Shown here piece after piece: positions 11,835-22,560 of a DNA stretch of 64,000 bases. This stretch comes from Leucophora obtusa. Its lineage: Eukaryota > Arthropoda > Insecta > Diptera > Anthomyiidae. The translations under genes were made by a program, and so were the position numbers. The stretch's first letter is position 1; each line of letters begins with the position of its first letter. The stretch lies in assembly GCA_949987735.1 (NCBI GenBank), contig OX465298.1:118639685-118703684 (forward strand). Direction: 5' to 3'. The notes beneath the pieces were generated by a model. The model was given only the letters and a program-made list of their open reading frames with translations. It was not told the origin of the DNA and made no database searches.

Positions 11835-12480
11835 TCAAAACAAGCATTTGTTTGAGTAATAATTACATCGTTGGACCAGAACCTCTTTCGACCTAGCCAT
11901 TTCTGTAGGTTTGGAAATAGAGAATAGACACTGAGGGCTAAATCCGGAGAATATGAAGAAGAATTTTTTCTTGATCAAATGGTGTCGTTTTTTTAAATGG
12001 TCGTTAAATCGGTCCAATAAGTTGGCATAATATTCGCGTTTATTGTTTTTATATTTTGACAGTAATCTTTGCAGATTATTCCACATTCATTCGAATTGAG
12101 GTTAATTAACTCCAAACAATCTTTTGATTGATTGAGAGCAAACGCGGCACTCACCTGGCAGATAACTTTCTAAAATTCAACTGATCACTTAAAATCTAAA
12201 CCACAGTGCCATATTAAATAAATATGGCATCAACAATCTCACTCCCTTTCACTGTCTTATCGGACAACACCATATCGTGAATTTTTTCGATATTTTCGTG
12301 TATATTGACCTCATTTGGCCATCGAGAACATTCGGCGGACTAGTGCTTGTATGACCACAATGAAACTCAGTAAACCACTTTTTTTCCATTGAATTTAATG
12401 GTGCAGAGTTCCCATAGTACCTACTCATTAAACTTTTCCTTCGTTTGGTGGGAAATCGAAATTCACTTTTTTTTCATTTT
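11835..12480 (-). pseudogene. mariner transposase pseudogene
   Basis: Minus-strand translation in shifting frames recovers blocks typical of mariner transposases in the right order: KWFTEFHCGHTSTS (end of the helix-turn-helix), KIHDMVLSDK-like sequence across 12240-12300, KLSARxVPRLLS near 12160 with the expected Trp turned into a stop, REYYANLLDRFNDHLKKR near 12030, and a relic of the HPPYSPDL region as LFSISK. The clear ORF (11835-12086, 83 codons) is only the central block. Multiple stops and frameshifts make it dead. It lies next to the CACTCACAATAT element at 11010-11706, and I did not find TIRs of its own. Confidence 0.7.
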
Positions 12481-12679
12481 TACAAAAATCAACGAGGCTG
12501 TATGTTTTAACATTTGTTAAAGGCAAAGTTAATGACGGAACTTGCTCAAATTTTGGCAGTGGTCTAGTAAAAGATGTTATTTGATCGGAGCAGTGCTGTC
12601 TTTCATATAACTACAGGGGAAGTTCGAAAAGTCATGAACTTATTAATCCGCCCTCGTATATAATGTTAAAGAAATCCAA

Positions 12680-13167
12680 GTGTAAAGGTACGTTTACAAT
12701 GACGGAGTACTCCAATCTGTAGCAAATTTAGTTTATTTCTCTTTTGTACTAATACATTTTTGTATTTTGCTATCTCTTTTTGTTCCAGTCAAAATTGTTT
12801 GACTCTAGAGTACAGATTTGTTCCACTCTAGAGTTAACATTGGTCTGTTAACCGTTTTACATGACAAATATACCTTAAAACCCCATCACTAATTTACTCA
12901 CATCCCTAATTGTCAATAAATTAGTAAACAAAAATTTGAAAAAAGCAAAAATAAACAAAAATTCCTTTTAATTGGAAAAATAAATAAAATAAAAAAATAT
13001 TTAATATTGCAAACATTGGAAATTGAATTAGAAAATTCGCAAAAACTGGGTAAGTGCTGAAATGTCAAATATTTTTTTAAGTAATTCTACTCTGTATTCT
13101 GAACAGTTAACATTTTAATCTGTGCTATAGAGTAGATTTACTCTACCATTGTGAAAACACCTTAAAT
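12680..13167. mobile_element. Imperfect foldback element
   Basis: The left end AAGGTACGTTTACAATG is matched by the reverse complement of the right end (AAGGTGTTTTCACAATG), followed by GAGTA on both arms. The interior has several palindromic CTCTAGAGT words. Limits are approximate and there is no ORF. Confidence 0.5.
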
Positions 13168-13307
13168 CATAAGAGGTTTGCATTCCATGGAAGAAGGAAA
13201 GGAAAGGAAAGAAGCTACATAAAATAGCATATTCATATATTCATTGCGGCAAACACGTAAAGTAATTAATATATTTTTCTTTTTATGTAAAACAATTTTA
13301 GTATAAT

Positions 13308-13711
13308 ACACTCACAATATATTTTCCATAACCGATTGAGGTTTATTTGAAAAGTAATAGGTAAAGTTTGTTTTCAATTGAAGAATCAATTAAAATACAT
13401 TGAAACATATTGTTTAACTTTTTATATTCGTCAATAAAAAACAAACTACAAGAAATATTTATCGTCTGTAGGAGTTGATATTTTCATTCAAATAATCTAT
13501 TTTTAGATTTCTATTTTTAGAAAAAATAATTTAAATAATTTAGTTGTTTTCTGTTTTAAAACAAAAAATTCAAATATTTTCGGTTTTCAGTTAAAAATTG
13601 ACGATTTTTTTAACAGACTTTTCAATTATCCTTTCATTTTTTAATTGTGTTTTCAATTAATTTAATATGTATTTTAGGTGGTTTTTAACGATAAAATATT
13701 TTAAGTGTATA
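13308..13711. mobile_element. CACTCACAATAT family element, copy B
   Basis: Opposite in orientation to copy A. It starts ACACTCACAATATATTTTCC and ends AAAATATTTTAAGTGTA. It lacks the extra internal block carried by copy A, so it is a deletion derivative. Confidence 0.65.
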
Positions 13712-13743
13712 CATAGTTATAGAAAAAAAAAAAAAATTTTTTT

Positions 13744-13822
13744 GGGATGAGATTTGAACCACCACCCTCAAAAATTGAAATTTTGTCAATGCCTGACCTT
13801 CCAGACATCTACACCACAACCG
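13744..13822 (-). repeat. tRNA-like sequence (box A / box B)
   Basis: On the minus strand, TGTGGTGTAGATGTCTGG resembles box A and GGTTCAAATCTC resembles box B. The arms do not form a proper cloverleaf, so this is a pol III-type relic, not a tRNA gene. It lies just beyond copy B of the CACTCACAATAT family. Confidence 0.5.
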
Positions 13823-14755
13823 ATTTGAAAATTGTATAAATTAAATTTGAATTTAAAATATTTTGAAATATTTATTTATACAATAAAAAGAAATTTAAAC
13901 AAACAAATGTACCCAACACACAATTTGAATTTATAAAAATGGTAATTTGAATCTATCGCACGACTAGAAAAACTGAACTTCGTTTTATATCTAAATTCTT
14001 TTGTTTGTTTTAACTTAAAATAGTTCAATATTAAATAATATGAATTCAATCAGTGTTTACGATAACGAAATTATCGAAATTGATTGCCAAATTTATTTGA
14101 ATTGTTAGTAAAAATGTTTAAATTGATTTGATAATCACGGGGTTGCCGGGTTGTAAAAATGTGAAGAAATCTCGATGATGTCAGCTGCTAGCAATAGGGT
14201 CGGCATATACGACTAAAATATTTACCATACAAATCGTTTTAAATTTTCACCATACAAATCGTTATAAAAACTAAAAATATAAAATACTAAAATAAAATTT
14301 AAAAACAAGCTTTTTTATAATGCCCTTTGAGGGGAATTTTTTTACAGAGTTTTTATTTTTAATTTTGTGTGGAAGTAAAAACGAAAGATTTTATATTTTA
14401 TGAATTTTTTTTTATTCTCAAAAAGTTTTATGCATATCAGAAATTAAATAAATACAGGGTTATAAATTTTATTCAAATGAAAATTTAACTTAAAAAATCA
14501 AAAAAAGTAAATATAACGCAAGTTCTTCTTAATTAAAATTAAATTTTATAACTGCAGTTAAACACAAAATTCTAGGGACTTTGATTTATGTAAATTGGTA
14601 TTTCTAGTCAGTCGACTAATCTTATTCTCATCTAATTTTAAGATAATTGTCGTCAAACAGGATGATTTTAAAATCTTGAATAATTTTATGATAAAAATAT
14701 TTTTGTGCAATTGTGCTCCAAAGTTTAATATCGATGGCTTAATAAAGAAAGGCGC
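13823..14755. other. Gene-free AT-rich stretch
   Basis: No gene. Short ORFs here have no family resemblance. Confidence 0.45.
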
Positions 14756-14757
14756 TA

Positions 14758-15063
14758 CACAGAGAGAATTTTGCTGGACGAGTTTTAGTGAAATTTTTCA
14801 GTAAACTGTTGAAGTTTTCTTCACAACATAAATGAAAAATTTGTGAAATTCGATGAAAAAGCTTCGTATATTTTATGAATATAGTTTTAGTGAAACTTTT
14901 TCATGGAGCGTATGAAACTTTAAGCAAATAAAATGAAATTTTTGATAATATTTTATGAAAAATTCCATTAATTCAATGAAAAGTCTCAATGGACGAGTTC
15001 CCGTGAAACTTTATCGATTTTATGCAAAAATTCATTAATATCATGCAGGTAATTCTCTCAGTG
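14758..15063. mobile_element. 306-bp MITE with TA flanks
   Basis: The ends are CACAGAGAGAATT on the left and, reversed, CACTGAGAGAATT on the right. Each is flanked by TA (14756-14757 and 15064-15065), as for Tc1/mariner-type insertions. The interior repeats words such as AGTGAAA-TTTT and AATTCATTAA on both arms. Confidence 0.75.
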
Positions 15064-15430
15064 TATCTTTATTCTTAATTTCTATAGAGGGGAAGGCAAT
15101 AAAAATATAAAAGCGGTGGAAATATTGTTTCTCAGAATGAAACTTTATATTAATACAAAAACAATAAAAGAAAAAGTATAATCTAAATTTTTCAGATTTC
15201 CATTTCCTCTAGTGGAATATTAATTCCTGTTAGGGCCTTTCTGCATTAAGCATTAAATTTATATACCAAAAATTTTAAAAGAGCAGCATGTTCGTTGTTA
15301 CATTTAGGGCATTTCTTTTAACTATTATATTTATGTGTGATTGGTAATTTGAAATTTAAAAAGATAGATTCAAATAAAATAAAAACAATTTGAATTATAA
15401 AAAAATGTTTATGAAACTATTTGTATCAAT
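15064..15430. other. Gene-free stretch
   Basis: Nothing that I can support. Confidence 0.4.
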
Positions 15431-15433
15431 ATA

Positions 15434-15502
15434 GTTTGGCTCAAGGGGTAAGGTGATGAACTTCTAAACCAAAGGTCGTTGGTTCAAATCGTGTCTGGTG
15501 TT
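15434..15502 (+). repeat. tRNA-like sequence
   Basis: TGGCTCAAGGGGTAAGG (box A-like) and GGTTCAAATCGTG (box B-like) are about 45 bases apart, the spacing of a tRNA promoter. Acceptor pairing is poor, so it is a degenerate tRNA-derived segment. It lies just left of copy C of the CACTCACAATAT family. Confidence 0.55.
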
Positions 15503-15564
15503 GGAACAAAACAAAATTGCTTTGAATTTAAAACGAAAGAAAATTAAATTAAAGAGAAATTAAA

Positions 15565-15876
15565 TAAACAAAGAACGTGTGTGTTATGTGTGCAGTGTTT
15601 TGAAAATTGAAACAAAAAAACAACTTTCGAATATGAAAAAACAAACCAAAAAATCGTTTTTTTTTTACGTTTTGTCAGTTAAAAATTGATGATTGTTTTA
15701 ACAGACTTTTCAATTATTTTTATTTCTTTTATGGATTGTTTAAACAATGTTTGAAAATAAATAGCAAAATGGTTTGAATATAATGAAAAATCAGTAGTCC
15801 TTTTTTTAATTGTGTTTTCAATTAATTTGATATGTATGTTAGGTTGTTTTTAACGATAAAATATTGTGAGTGTACA
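15565..15876. repeat. CACTCACAATAT family, copy C (right arm)
   Basis: It ends AAAATATTGTGAGTG and is the reverse complement of the left arm of copy A (11010-11310). The matching left end is absent or too diverged to place. Confidence 0.6.
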
Positions 15877-16069
15877 TATTTGTTTTCAAACATAAGCGTG
15901 TGTAAAAGAAACACTTAAGAAAAACATAAGGATTAAGACAAGAAAAATTCTAATGAAAAATAAATTGCCCACATATTAGTTAAATCTGGCTCTTCTGAAT
16001 ACAAATATAAATTGTGTAGGCTTTGATTGACAAACATTTAATTAGCCACACACATCGTTGTGCCAACAG

Positions 16070-16290
16070 TGGTGTATCTCGTTAAGAGGTGATGCCTCGA
16101 GTCATAGCTTGTGTAGTAGAGAGTTGTCGGTTTGATTCCTAGTCTATATTAACAATTTAATATTACTTTGAACAATTGACACAGAAACTAATCACTGACG
16201 AGTCTTTGAGTGAGACGAAACTGCGTCAGTCCGGTGATTCCCTTGTGTCTGTTAAATTTTTCAATAAAATTTTTCCTTCTTCTTCTTCCC
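16070..16290 (+). repeat. SINE-like repeat with tRNA-like head
   Basis: The head contains GGTGTATCTCGTTAAGAGG and a box B-like GGTTTGATTCC. The 3' part carries the hammerhead-like fold at 16190-16239 and then a T-rich end with CTTCTTCTTCTT. This layout fits a tRNA-derived SINE. A single copy is visible here, so the limits are uncertain. Confidence 0.45.
16190..16239 (+). ncRNA. Hammerhead-ribozyme-like motif
   Basis: CTGACGA (16195-16201) fits the CUGANGA core. Stem II is GTCT/AGAC (16202-16205, 16213-16216) with a 7-base loop, followed by GAAA (16217-16220). Stem III is ACTG (16220-16223) with CAGT (16227-16230), followed by C at 16231, the expected cleavage nucleotide. Stem I is AATCAC (16190-16195) with GTGATT (16234-16239). 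Two or three unpaired bases next to the cleavage site depart from the canonical junction, so activity is doubtful. Confidence 0.45.
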
Positions 16291-16741
16291 GTAAATGAGC
16301 TTTGAAAAAATGAATAAACATTTATTTTTACTGAATATGTATGTATAAAGTATACTGGCATTTATGTATAACTAAATAAACATTAATTTTTTTTACTGAT
16401 TTTTCAGATGTTTAAACAATATTTAAAAATAAATCAAAAAAAGCCATTTGATAATTAAGTGGATCGATTTTCAAATAAATTTTAATTTATTTTAAATTTT
16501 GTTTTCTATTGTATTAATTTCCAAACTCCTGTAAGTATTGTAACAACCGAACTTTCAGCAACAATAACCAAACAAGGTTGTTGACGCCAAATTCAGTTAT
16601 GACAACAAATTTTTCTATATGTAATAACAGCTTGAGTATATGATATGGTATACATTTAATACATTTCTTTTGTTTCCTTTCTTTCATATTTTATAAACAA
16701 AATCTTTTTTATTTTTGTAAGTACTAAATAGTTATGTCCCT
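16291..16741. other. Gene-free stretch before the LOA insertion
   Basis: AT-rich, no ORF. It ends at the target-site copy TACCATGTGCT (16742-16752). Confidence 0.5.
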
Positions 16742-16752
16742 TACCATGTGCT

Positions 16753-17084
16753 TCCACTGAACCCTCCTCGGGGGTGCTGGCTGGAAACGGGTACCAGACG
16801 GTACGCGGCTAAGGTCAGGGTTTTGATCATAGTGGGACAATGTAAGGTCTATTGTCTGCATTACTGAGATGGGCTCTGACTATAGGTGGAAGGTAACCGC
16901 GGCTAGGTATCGGTCCGAGTGTCTGTTTTTCTCACATTGAGCGGCTTGGGACGCTTCCTTTCTCGTGGTTCCTCAAATCCAGGCGCGTCTGTTTCCCATA
17001 GTGGGCGGCTTCCTGGTCCGCGTCTGTTTTTACCTAGTAGGTCGGCGGTGAGAATTTTTTAACGATGTTGGTAGAGGAAAGAAT
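16753..17084 (+). promoter_or_regulatory. 5' UTR / probable internal promoter region of the LOA element
   Basis: 332 bases, GC-rich, directly after the target duplication. Non-LTR elements carry an internal promoter at the first transcribed base, so it should lie at or just after 16753; this is known of the class and not seen as a motif. A short out-of-frame upstream ATG occurs at 17065. Confidence 0.5.
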
Positions 17085-18602
17085 ATGGGAACACAACAGG
17101 AGAAAAAGGAAATCCGGGCGGTAATATACGCCCAAACGTCGGTGTTAGCAGTGACTGCGACCACCGGCGGGCACGGTGGAGACAGCGGGTCTCCTCTGCG
17201 TGTCGCCAGCAGTCACACAACGGATACGGTAACGGACACGGCAACGGCAAATTCGCAACTGGGGTCATCTCTCGACAGACAGGAGGCCATGGAGGTGCAC
17301 TCGGACAGTGACACCAACGACCAACTATTGGGTTTGGAGGAACTCTTCTTATACCAGACGGATGAGGAGGATATTCGTATGATATCCTCCCAGCCGGTGG
17401 TCAGTGAGTCCAACAATCCCAAGAAAATGATCGTTGGAGGCACCGAAGAGAGCAAATCCACTGGCAGTCCTCTGCCGGCAGATGACTCGAAAAGAGTGGC
17501 AGGCTACAAGCGCTCTATCCGGTATTTGAAGCAGCTGGCTCGTCGAGATCCATCTGCCTTAACTGCCAGAGAAAAGCGATTGAGGCGGAAACATGAATTC
17601 CATGTGCGGAAGTATGAATCCATGGCGAAGAATACTTCCGTAGTGGAATCCAGGCCACACACAAAGGCGCAAGATCAGAGCAAAGCCATGGGAAAACCGC
17701 ATAAAACCGGATCCCATGGCCACTCTGAGGCGCGGCGAACGGACTCCAAGGTTCCTGCGGAGTCCGGGAAGCGTTCGACCAACCAAACCGAAGCACCCTC
17801 AACGCGACCGTCCACCTCACGTGGCAATGTTGGGGGTACGAAGTTTGGCGGTGATCCTGGCGACAAAGCCGGACCTGACGGCGGAAAATCCGAAGTGCGG
17901 GCCGTACCGTCCTCATCAAAAGGAAGTACGGCTATCTCCAAGGACAAAGCCTTCAGGCCCGGTGGAAAGCGACAGAGGTCAGGTGAGACGCAGGTGTCAG
18001 AGGGTAAGCGGTTGAAACCATCGGCTAGCTTTCCATCTGCACCTGAGCTACAGGTAGCCATTGTGGACCGGAGTCATCCTGAAGGTAGGATGGCAGCGGA
18101 CAGATGGCTGGTGTTGGAGGAACGAATACTGAGGGCACTAGTTGACGCACTCGCACACAGTGAGGATGATTCCTTCACTGCGTTCGATGGCGCCAAGTGG
18201 CAGAAAGGTGTCAAGATAGTGGGTTGTGGCAATGAGAAAGCGTTGAACTTTCTCAAAAGCACAATCCAGGATCTTGACGAGCTTTGGCCGGGTATGAATG
18301 TCGATATCGTTCCCATTGATCAGGTCCCTTTTCAGACGACCGTGAAGGTGTGGGTTCCTCCTCCAGTAATAGAGGATGAAGCCATTCTGACACTACTGAA
18401 ACGTCAGAACAAAGGACTTGGTTCAGATGATTGGAGAATCATCAGGGGACGAGCGAGGGACAAAGGAGACGGAAAGGACCTCTGGCTAAAAGTCGGCTCG
18501 GAGTCTTTGCGCCTCCTGCGCCTCTCCAACGGATCGGTGAAGTTTGGGTTGAACCATCTTAAGATGATTCTACCCAAGGAGGATACCAGCAATGCGTCCT
18601 AG
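17085..18602 (+). CDS. LOA retrotransposon ORF1 (DUF4780-like RNA-binding protein)
   Basis: 505 codons, intact. The first 300 residues are hydrophilic and of low complexity, rich in Ser, Gly, Lys and Arg with an RLRRKHEFHVRKYES basic stretch near residue 170, suited to RNA binding. The C-terminal third (about 320-500) resembles DUF4780: it contains TTVKVWVPPPV, then LLKRQNKGL and DDWRIIRGR. No CCHC knuckles are present. The family role is to coat the element RNA and help form the retrotransposition particle. The stop (18600-18602) overlaps the ORF2 start by 11 bases, with ORF2 in the +1 frame, so ORF2 may be reached by reinitiation at the overlap. Two upstream ATGs are few and out of frame, so the start at 17085 is likely right. 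Confidence 0.88.
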   Translation: MGTQQEKKEIRAVIYAQTSVLAVTATTGGHGGDSGSPLRVASSHTTDTVTDTATANSQLGSSLDRQEAMEVHSDSDTNDQLLGLEELFLYQTDEEDIRMISSQPVVSESNNPKKMIVGGTEESKSTGSPLPADDSKRVAGYKRSIRYLKQLARRDPSALTAREKRLRRKHEFHVRKYESMAKNTSVVESRPHTKAQDQSKAMGKPHKTGSHGHSEARRTDSKVPAESGKRSTNQTEAPSTRPSTSRGNVGGTKFGGDPGDKAGPDGGKSEVRAVPSSSKGSTAISKDKAFRPGGKRQRSGETQVSEGKRLKPSASFPSAPELQVAIVDRSHPEGRMAADRWLVLEERILRALVDALAHSEDDSFTAFDGAKWQKGVKIVGCGNEKALNFLKSTIQDLDELWPGMNVDIVPIDQVPFQTTVKVWVPPPVIEDEAILTLLKRQNKGLGSDDWRIIRGRARDKGDGKDLWLKVGSESLRLLRLSNGSVKFGLNHLKMILPKEDTSNAS

Positions 18603-21600
18603 ATGCATCAAGGTGGTGCAGATAAACCTGCATCACTGCGAGGCAGCGACCGATGAATTGCTGCGTTTCATGGAGACGGAGAGGATGGACGTAGCCCTGA
18701 TCCAGGAACCTTGGCTTTCTGGCAACAGGATTCGGGGACTTGGATCACGCAACTTCATGCTTCTCTCTCCGCTGTGTGAAGGTAAGATCAGAAGCTGTAT
18801 ATTGTATAGGAAGGGCATTAATCTTTTTCTTATGTCTCATTACAGCAATGGGGACCTAACGGTGGCGGCACTTGAGCGCAGGGGCATGCCCACTCTTCTC
18901 CTTGCCTCGATGTATCTCCCGTATGAGGAAGACAACCCTCCATCACAGGCAGTCCGTAATCTGGTCGAGGTGGGCATAACCAAGGGCCATGATCTGGTGA
19001 TGGGGGGTGATGCCAATGCTCATCACTCTTTATGGGGCAGCACTGACATTAATGACCGAGGTGAGTCACTGTTTGATTACCTAATGTCCACTAATCTGAT
19101 TATATGTAATAGGGGCAATAGGTCAACATTCTATAATAGGATTAGGGAAGAGGTTATTGATATAACCATGGTATCGAATACCGACTCTGTTGAAGTCCAA
19201 GACTGGAGAGTTTCACAAGAATGTTCATTCTCTGATCATTATAGGATTCTCTTCAGCGTTGATCTTTCTGTTAGGGAAATGATTCCATATAGGAATCCTA
19301 GGAAGACAAACTGGGCCAGATTTCGTAGTCTTGTTCAGACGATACCGGGCCCAGAACGGGACACCCCGGTCAGTGTGCGAGACGTGGAAGGTTCAGTTCG
19401 TCTATTGACGGATAATCTTAGGGAAGCATTTCTGAACTCGTGTCCTGAGCGCTTGCCACCGAGAAAAATTCACCAACCATGGTGGACTCCGGAGCTTAAG
19501 AAACTTAGGACGGAGAGCAGAAAACTCTTCAATAAGGCGAAGAAGGAGAACAGACCTGAGGACTGGGAGCGGTACCGTCTCAGTTTTAATGCCTTTAAGA
19601 AGGCGACTCGAAGGGCAAAAAGGGAATCGTGGTCTAAATTCTGTGGGGAAGTGGAGGGCACTACGGAGGCAGCGAGGCTTCGTAAGGTTCTTTCTAAGGC
19701 ACCCAGTGCACCAGGATCCCTTATGAGGCCTGATGGTACTTTCACGGAGGGTAATAGGGAAACCATTGAGCTCCTGATGGAGACTCACTTTCCGGGTTGC
19801 AGAGAGGATGTGATGTCCAATGTCCCGTTGGACGCACTCTCATCGACTGCAATTCAGATAGGTGAGCACATCTGGTCAATGGTAGACGAACGCAAAATTG
19901 CTTGGGCGATACGGTCTTTTAAGCCCTATAAATCAGCAGGGCCGGATGGTATTTTCCCGGCACTTTTGCGGGAGTCCCTGGACATTATCATGCCATGGCT
20001 GCTGCGTATTTTTACTGGCAGCCTGGCATCGGGGTATATACCCTCTGGGTGGAGAGAGGTCAGGGTGGTCTTCATCCCGAAAGCGGGGAGGATAAACCAC
20101 AGCACCGCCAGGGACTACAGGCCGATTAGTCTCTCGTCGTTTTTATTGAAAACGCTGGAGAGACTGGTGGACGTTCATGTGAGGAGCATCCTCTCTGCAG
20201 ACAATTTCAGCAGAGCCCAACACGCATACCTCAAGGGAAGGTCGGTGGAAACGGCTCTGAGTGAGGTTGTCGGCACAATTGAGGATGCTCTTCACGACCG
20301 TGAGTATGTGTTGGCGTCCTTCCTGGATGTAGAAGGGGCTTTCAACAACGTGAGTATATCATCGATCACTAGTGCCTTGGAGGGTATTGGCACGGACCCG
20401 CAGATAACCCTGTGGACGGGCAATATGCTCAGGAGTAGGGCTATAAACTCGGACATAGGCGGTGATGGGGCGCGGAAGGTGGTCACAAGGGGTACTCCAC
20501 AAGGGGGGGTCATTTCTCCTCTTCTGTGGAATCTAGTGATCAATGGAATCCTTGACTCATTGGGGAGAACGGGGACGAAGGTTGTGGCATACGCCGATGA
20601 CGTTGTGCTACTGATCAGGGGGAAATTTCTCCAGACGGTCAGTGATCTCATGGAGTCGGCGCTTACGATGCTATCCAGGTGGGCAAGGGAGAACGGTCTG
20701 GGAGTCAATCCATCTAAAACCGAACTTGGTTTGTTCACAAGGAAGTACAAACCGGAGAGATTTGATCTCCCTAGATTGGACGGAGTTACTCTTCAACTCT
20801 CGGGGGAGGCAAAGTATCTGGGTGTCATTCTTGACTCTAAACTTTCCTGGAAGAGGAATACCGAGGAGAGAATGAGAAAAGCCTTATGTGCTTTTTACAC
20901 CTGTAGAAGGACCTTTGGGAAGAGATGGGGTCTACAGCCGTATATCATTCACTGGATGTATGCGGCGATTATCAGACCAATCTTGACCTACGGGGCACTG
21001 GTGTGGTGGAGGGCGGTGGACACGGGTTCATATCTCTCCACTCTCGCAAAGGTGCAACGACTGGCTTGTCTGGGTATTACGGGGGCGGCTCGTTCTACAC
21101 CCCAGGCAAGTTTGGAGGTGATGCTTGGCATCCCACCACTGGATATTTATATCAGGGGCACGGCGGCAAAGGCAGCTCTCAGACTCAGGGAGATGCAGGA
21201 ACTGAGGCAACGCACTTGGGGGCACAGTACCATTCTGCATGGGATTGGTGGTGCACTACTGGATCGTGAAACGGACTCTATTGTACCGGTCACGAATTTC
21301 CAGAGGACTTTTGAGGTGATTGTACCGACCAGGGAAGACTGGGCAGCCGACTCCGTTATTCGGAGTGGTGATATCTCAGTGTTCACGGACGGTTCGAAGA
21401 CGGACATGGGGACAGGGTCGGGAGTTTACTCCGGCGAACTGGACCTTCGAATCTCCATACGACTCTCGGACGATTGTAGCGTGTTCCAGGCGGAAGTGTA
21501 TGCAATTGACGTGGCCGCACGGATGATAATGGAACGGGATTTGGATCCATCGTCCATTAGCATCTTTGCGGACAGTCTTGCTGCTTTGAAAGCCCTGGAA

Positions 21601-22215
21601 TCCGATACTGTCAGATCGGGATGTGTGCGGCACTGTATTGAATCCCTCGACCGTATTCGTCGACACTCGGTAAGGCTGGCGTGGGTCCCTGGACACGCTG
21701 GGATTGCGGGGAACGAGCGGGCTGACGAGTGTGCGAGGAATGGCTCCGAGTCGGTTGAGGACCCTATACAGACGGAGGTCCTGGTTCCTTTGGTGGAGCT
21801 ATTCGGTGTGATAGGGGATATATCGGATAGGGAGACGAGGACAAGGTGGACAACCTTGACCAATTGTAGGATATCTCGGACCCTATGGCCACTGCCAGAT
21901 CCGGGGAGGACAAAGATTCTTCTTGGATTTGGCAAGCGGACGGTCGGGATGCTTGTAGGGGTTCTAACGGGACACTGCGGATGGCTGATAGGCCGAATGG
22001 CTGCGCGTTGGGGTTAGGCCCAGGCGGACTACTGCAGGGGCTGTGGGGACGAGGAGGAGGAGGAGACAGTACACCATCTGCTTTGTGAATGTCCGGGACT
22101 GAAGGAACGGCGACTCAGATATCTGGGGTGCAGGTTCTTCGACGACCTGGACAGTCTACGCAATGTTTCTCTGTCTGGTCTTGCGAACTTCTTAAGGGGA
22201 TCGGGATGGTTTTAG
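18592..22215 (+). pseudogene. LOA retrotransposon ORF2 polyprotein (endonuclease-RT-RNase H), one nonsense codon
   Basis: The first 1141 codons are open (18592-22017). APE endonuclease: N12, E39 in LIQEPW, D140/N142 in GGDANAHH, D215-H216 in SDHYR. Reverse transcriptase: D579 in FLDVEGAF, TPQGGVISP after it, and YADD at 667-670. RNase H: D933 (TDGSK), E968, D994 (ADS), H1035 (GHAG) and D1045. All these catalytic residues are present. The product would nick target DNA, prime on it and copy the element RNA. A TAG at 22015-22017 stops translation; the same frame then stays open for 65 codons and encodes a C-x2-C...H...C motif (22033-22086) typical of the C-terminus of this group, before a natural stop at 22213-22215. 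The simplest reading is one nonsense change, although small compensating indels in the nearby G-run are possible. Without the zinc motif it is probably inactive. Confidence 0.9.
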
Positions 22216-22337
22216 ATTTCTCGGGTCGTGGTATTTCTTTCCATGCGGGGGAAACTAAGGGAATCACAATGGGCCCTATGGCCTCCGAGTGAACTCGCCG
22301 TTCTGGCGGGCTCCCATTCAACCTAAGACCTAAGACC
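22216..22337 (+). repeat. 3' UTR and CCTAAGA tail of the LOA element
   Basis: The 3' end runs into two to three tandem copies of a 7-bp unit (CCTAAGA) directly before the target duplication. Short 3' tandem repeats in place of poly-A are known for LOA- and I-type elements. Confidence 0.8.
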
Positions 22338-22560
22338 TACCATGTGCTGAAAAATTATCAGGATATTTAAAATAAAGTATTAAACAACAAAATATACTTA
22401 TTTAAACAAATTTTAGCAAGACGTTTTCTACCAAAATTCTTAAGCACTATACTATTGGGCAGAATGGACTGGAGGGCGTGGCATCTCCCATACAACTCTA
22501 AATTTCAAATTACTTCACATTGGCTTCTGCTTAATATTGGGCAAACGTGGGCATAATGTA

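Larger units (their letters stand above)
16753..22337 (+). mobile_element. Full-length LOA-like non-LTR retrotransposon
   Basis: The 5585-bp insertion is bounded by the perfect 11-bp duplication TACCATGTGCT (16742-16752 and 22338-22348). Its order is 5' UTR (16753-17084), ORF1, ORF2 with endonuclease, reverse transcriptase and RNase H, a short 3' UTR, and a 3' tail of tandem CCTAAGA units. Its base composition is far richer in GC than the host DNA. ORF2 with both an APE endonuclease and an RNase H, plus an ORF1 with a DUF4780-like domain and no zinc knuckles, points to the LOA clade; the I clade is the main alternative. It inserted on the plus strand. Confidence 0.9.

Noticed and set aside
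17059..22321. Many antisense and alternate-frame ORFs inside the LOA element
   Set aside because: Shadows of ORF1 and ORF2, caused by high GC coding sequence.
16753..22337. R1-type insertion in 28S rDNA
   Set aside because: The flanks are AT-rich non-ribosomal DNA, and the ORF2 has an RNase H domain.
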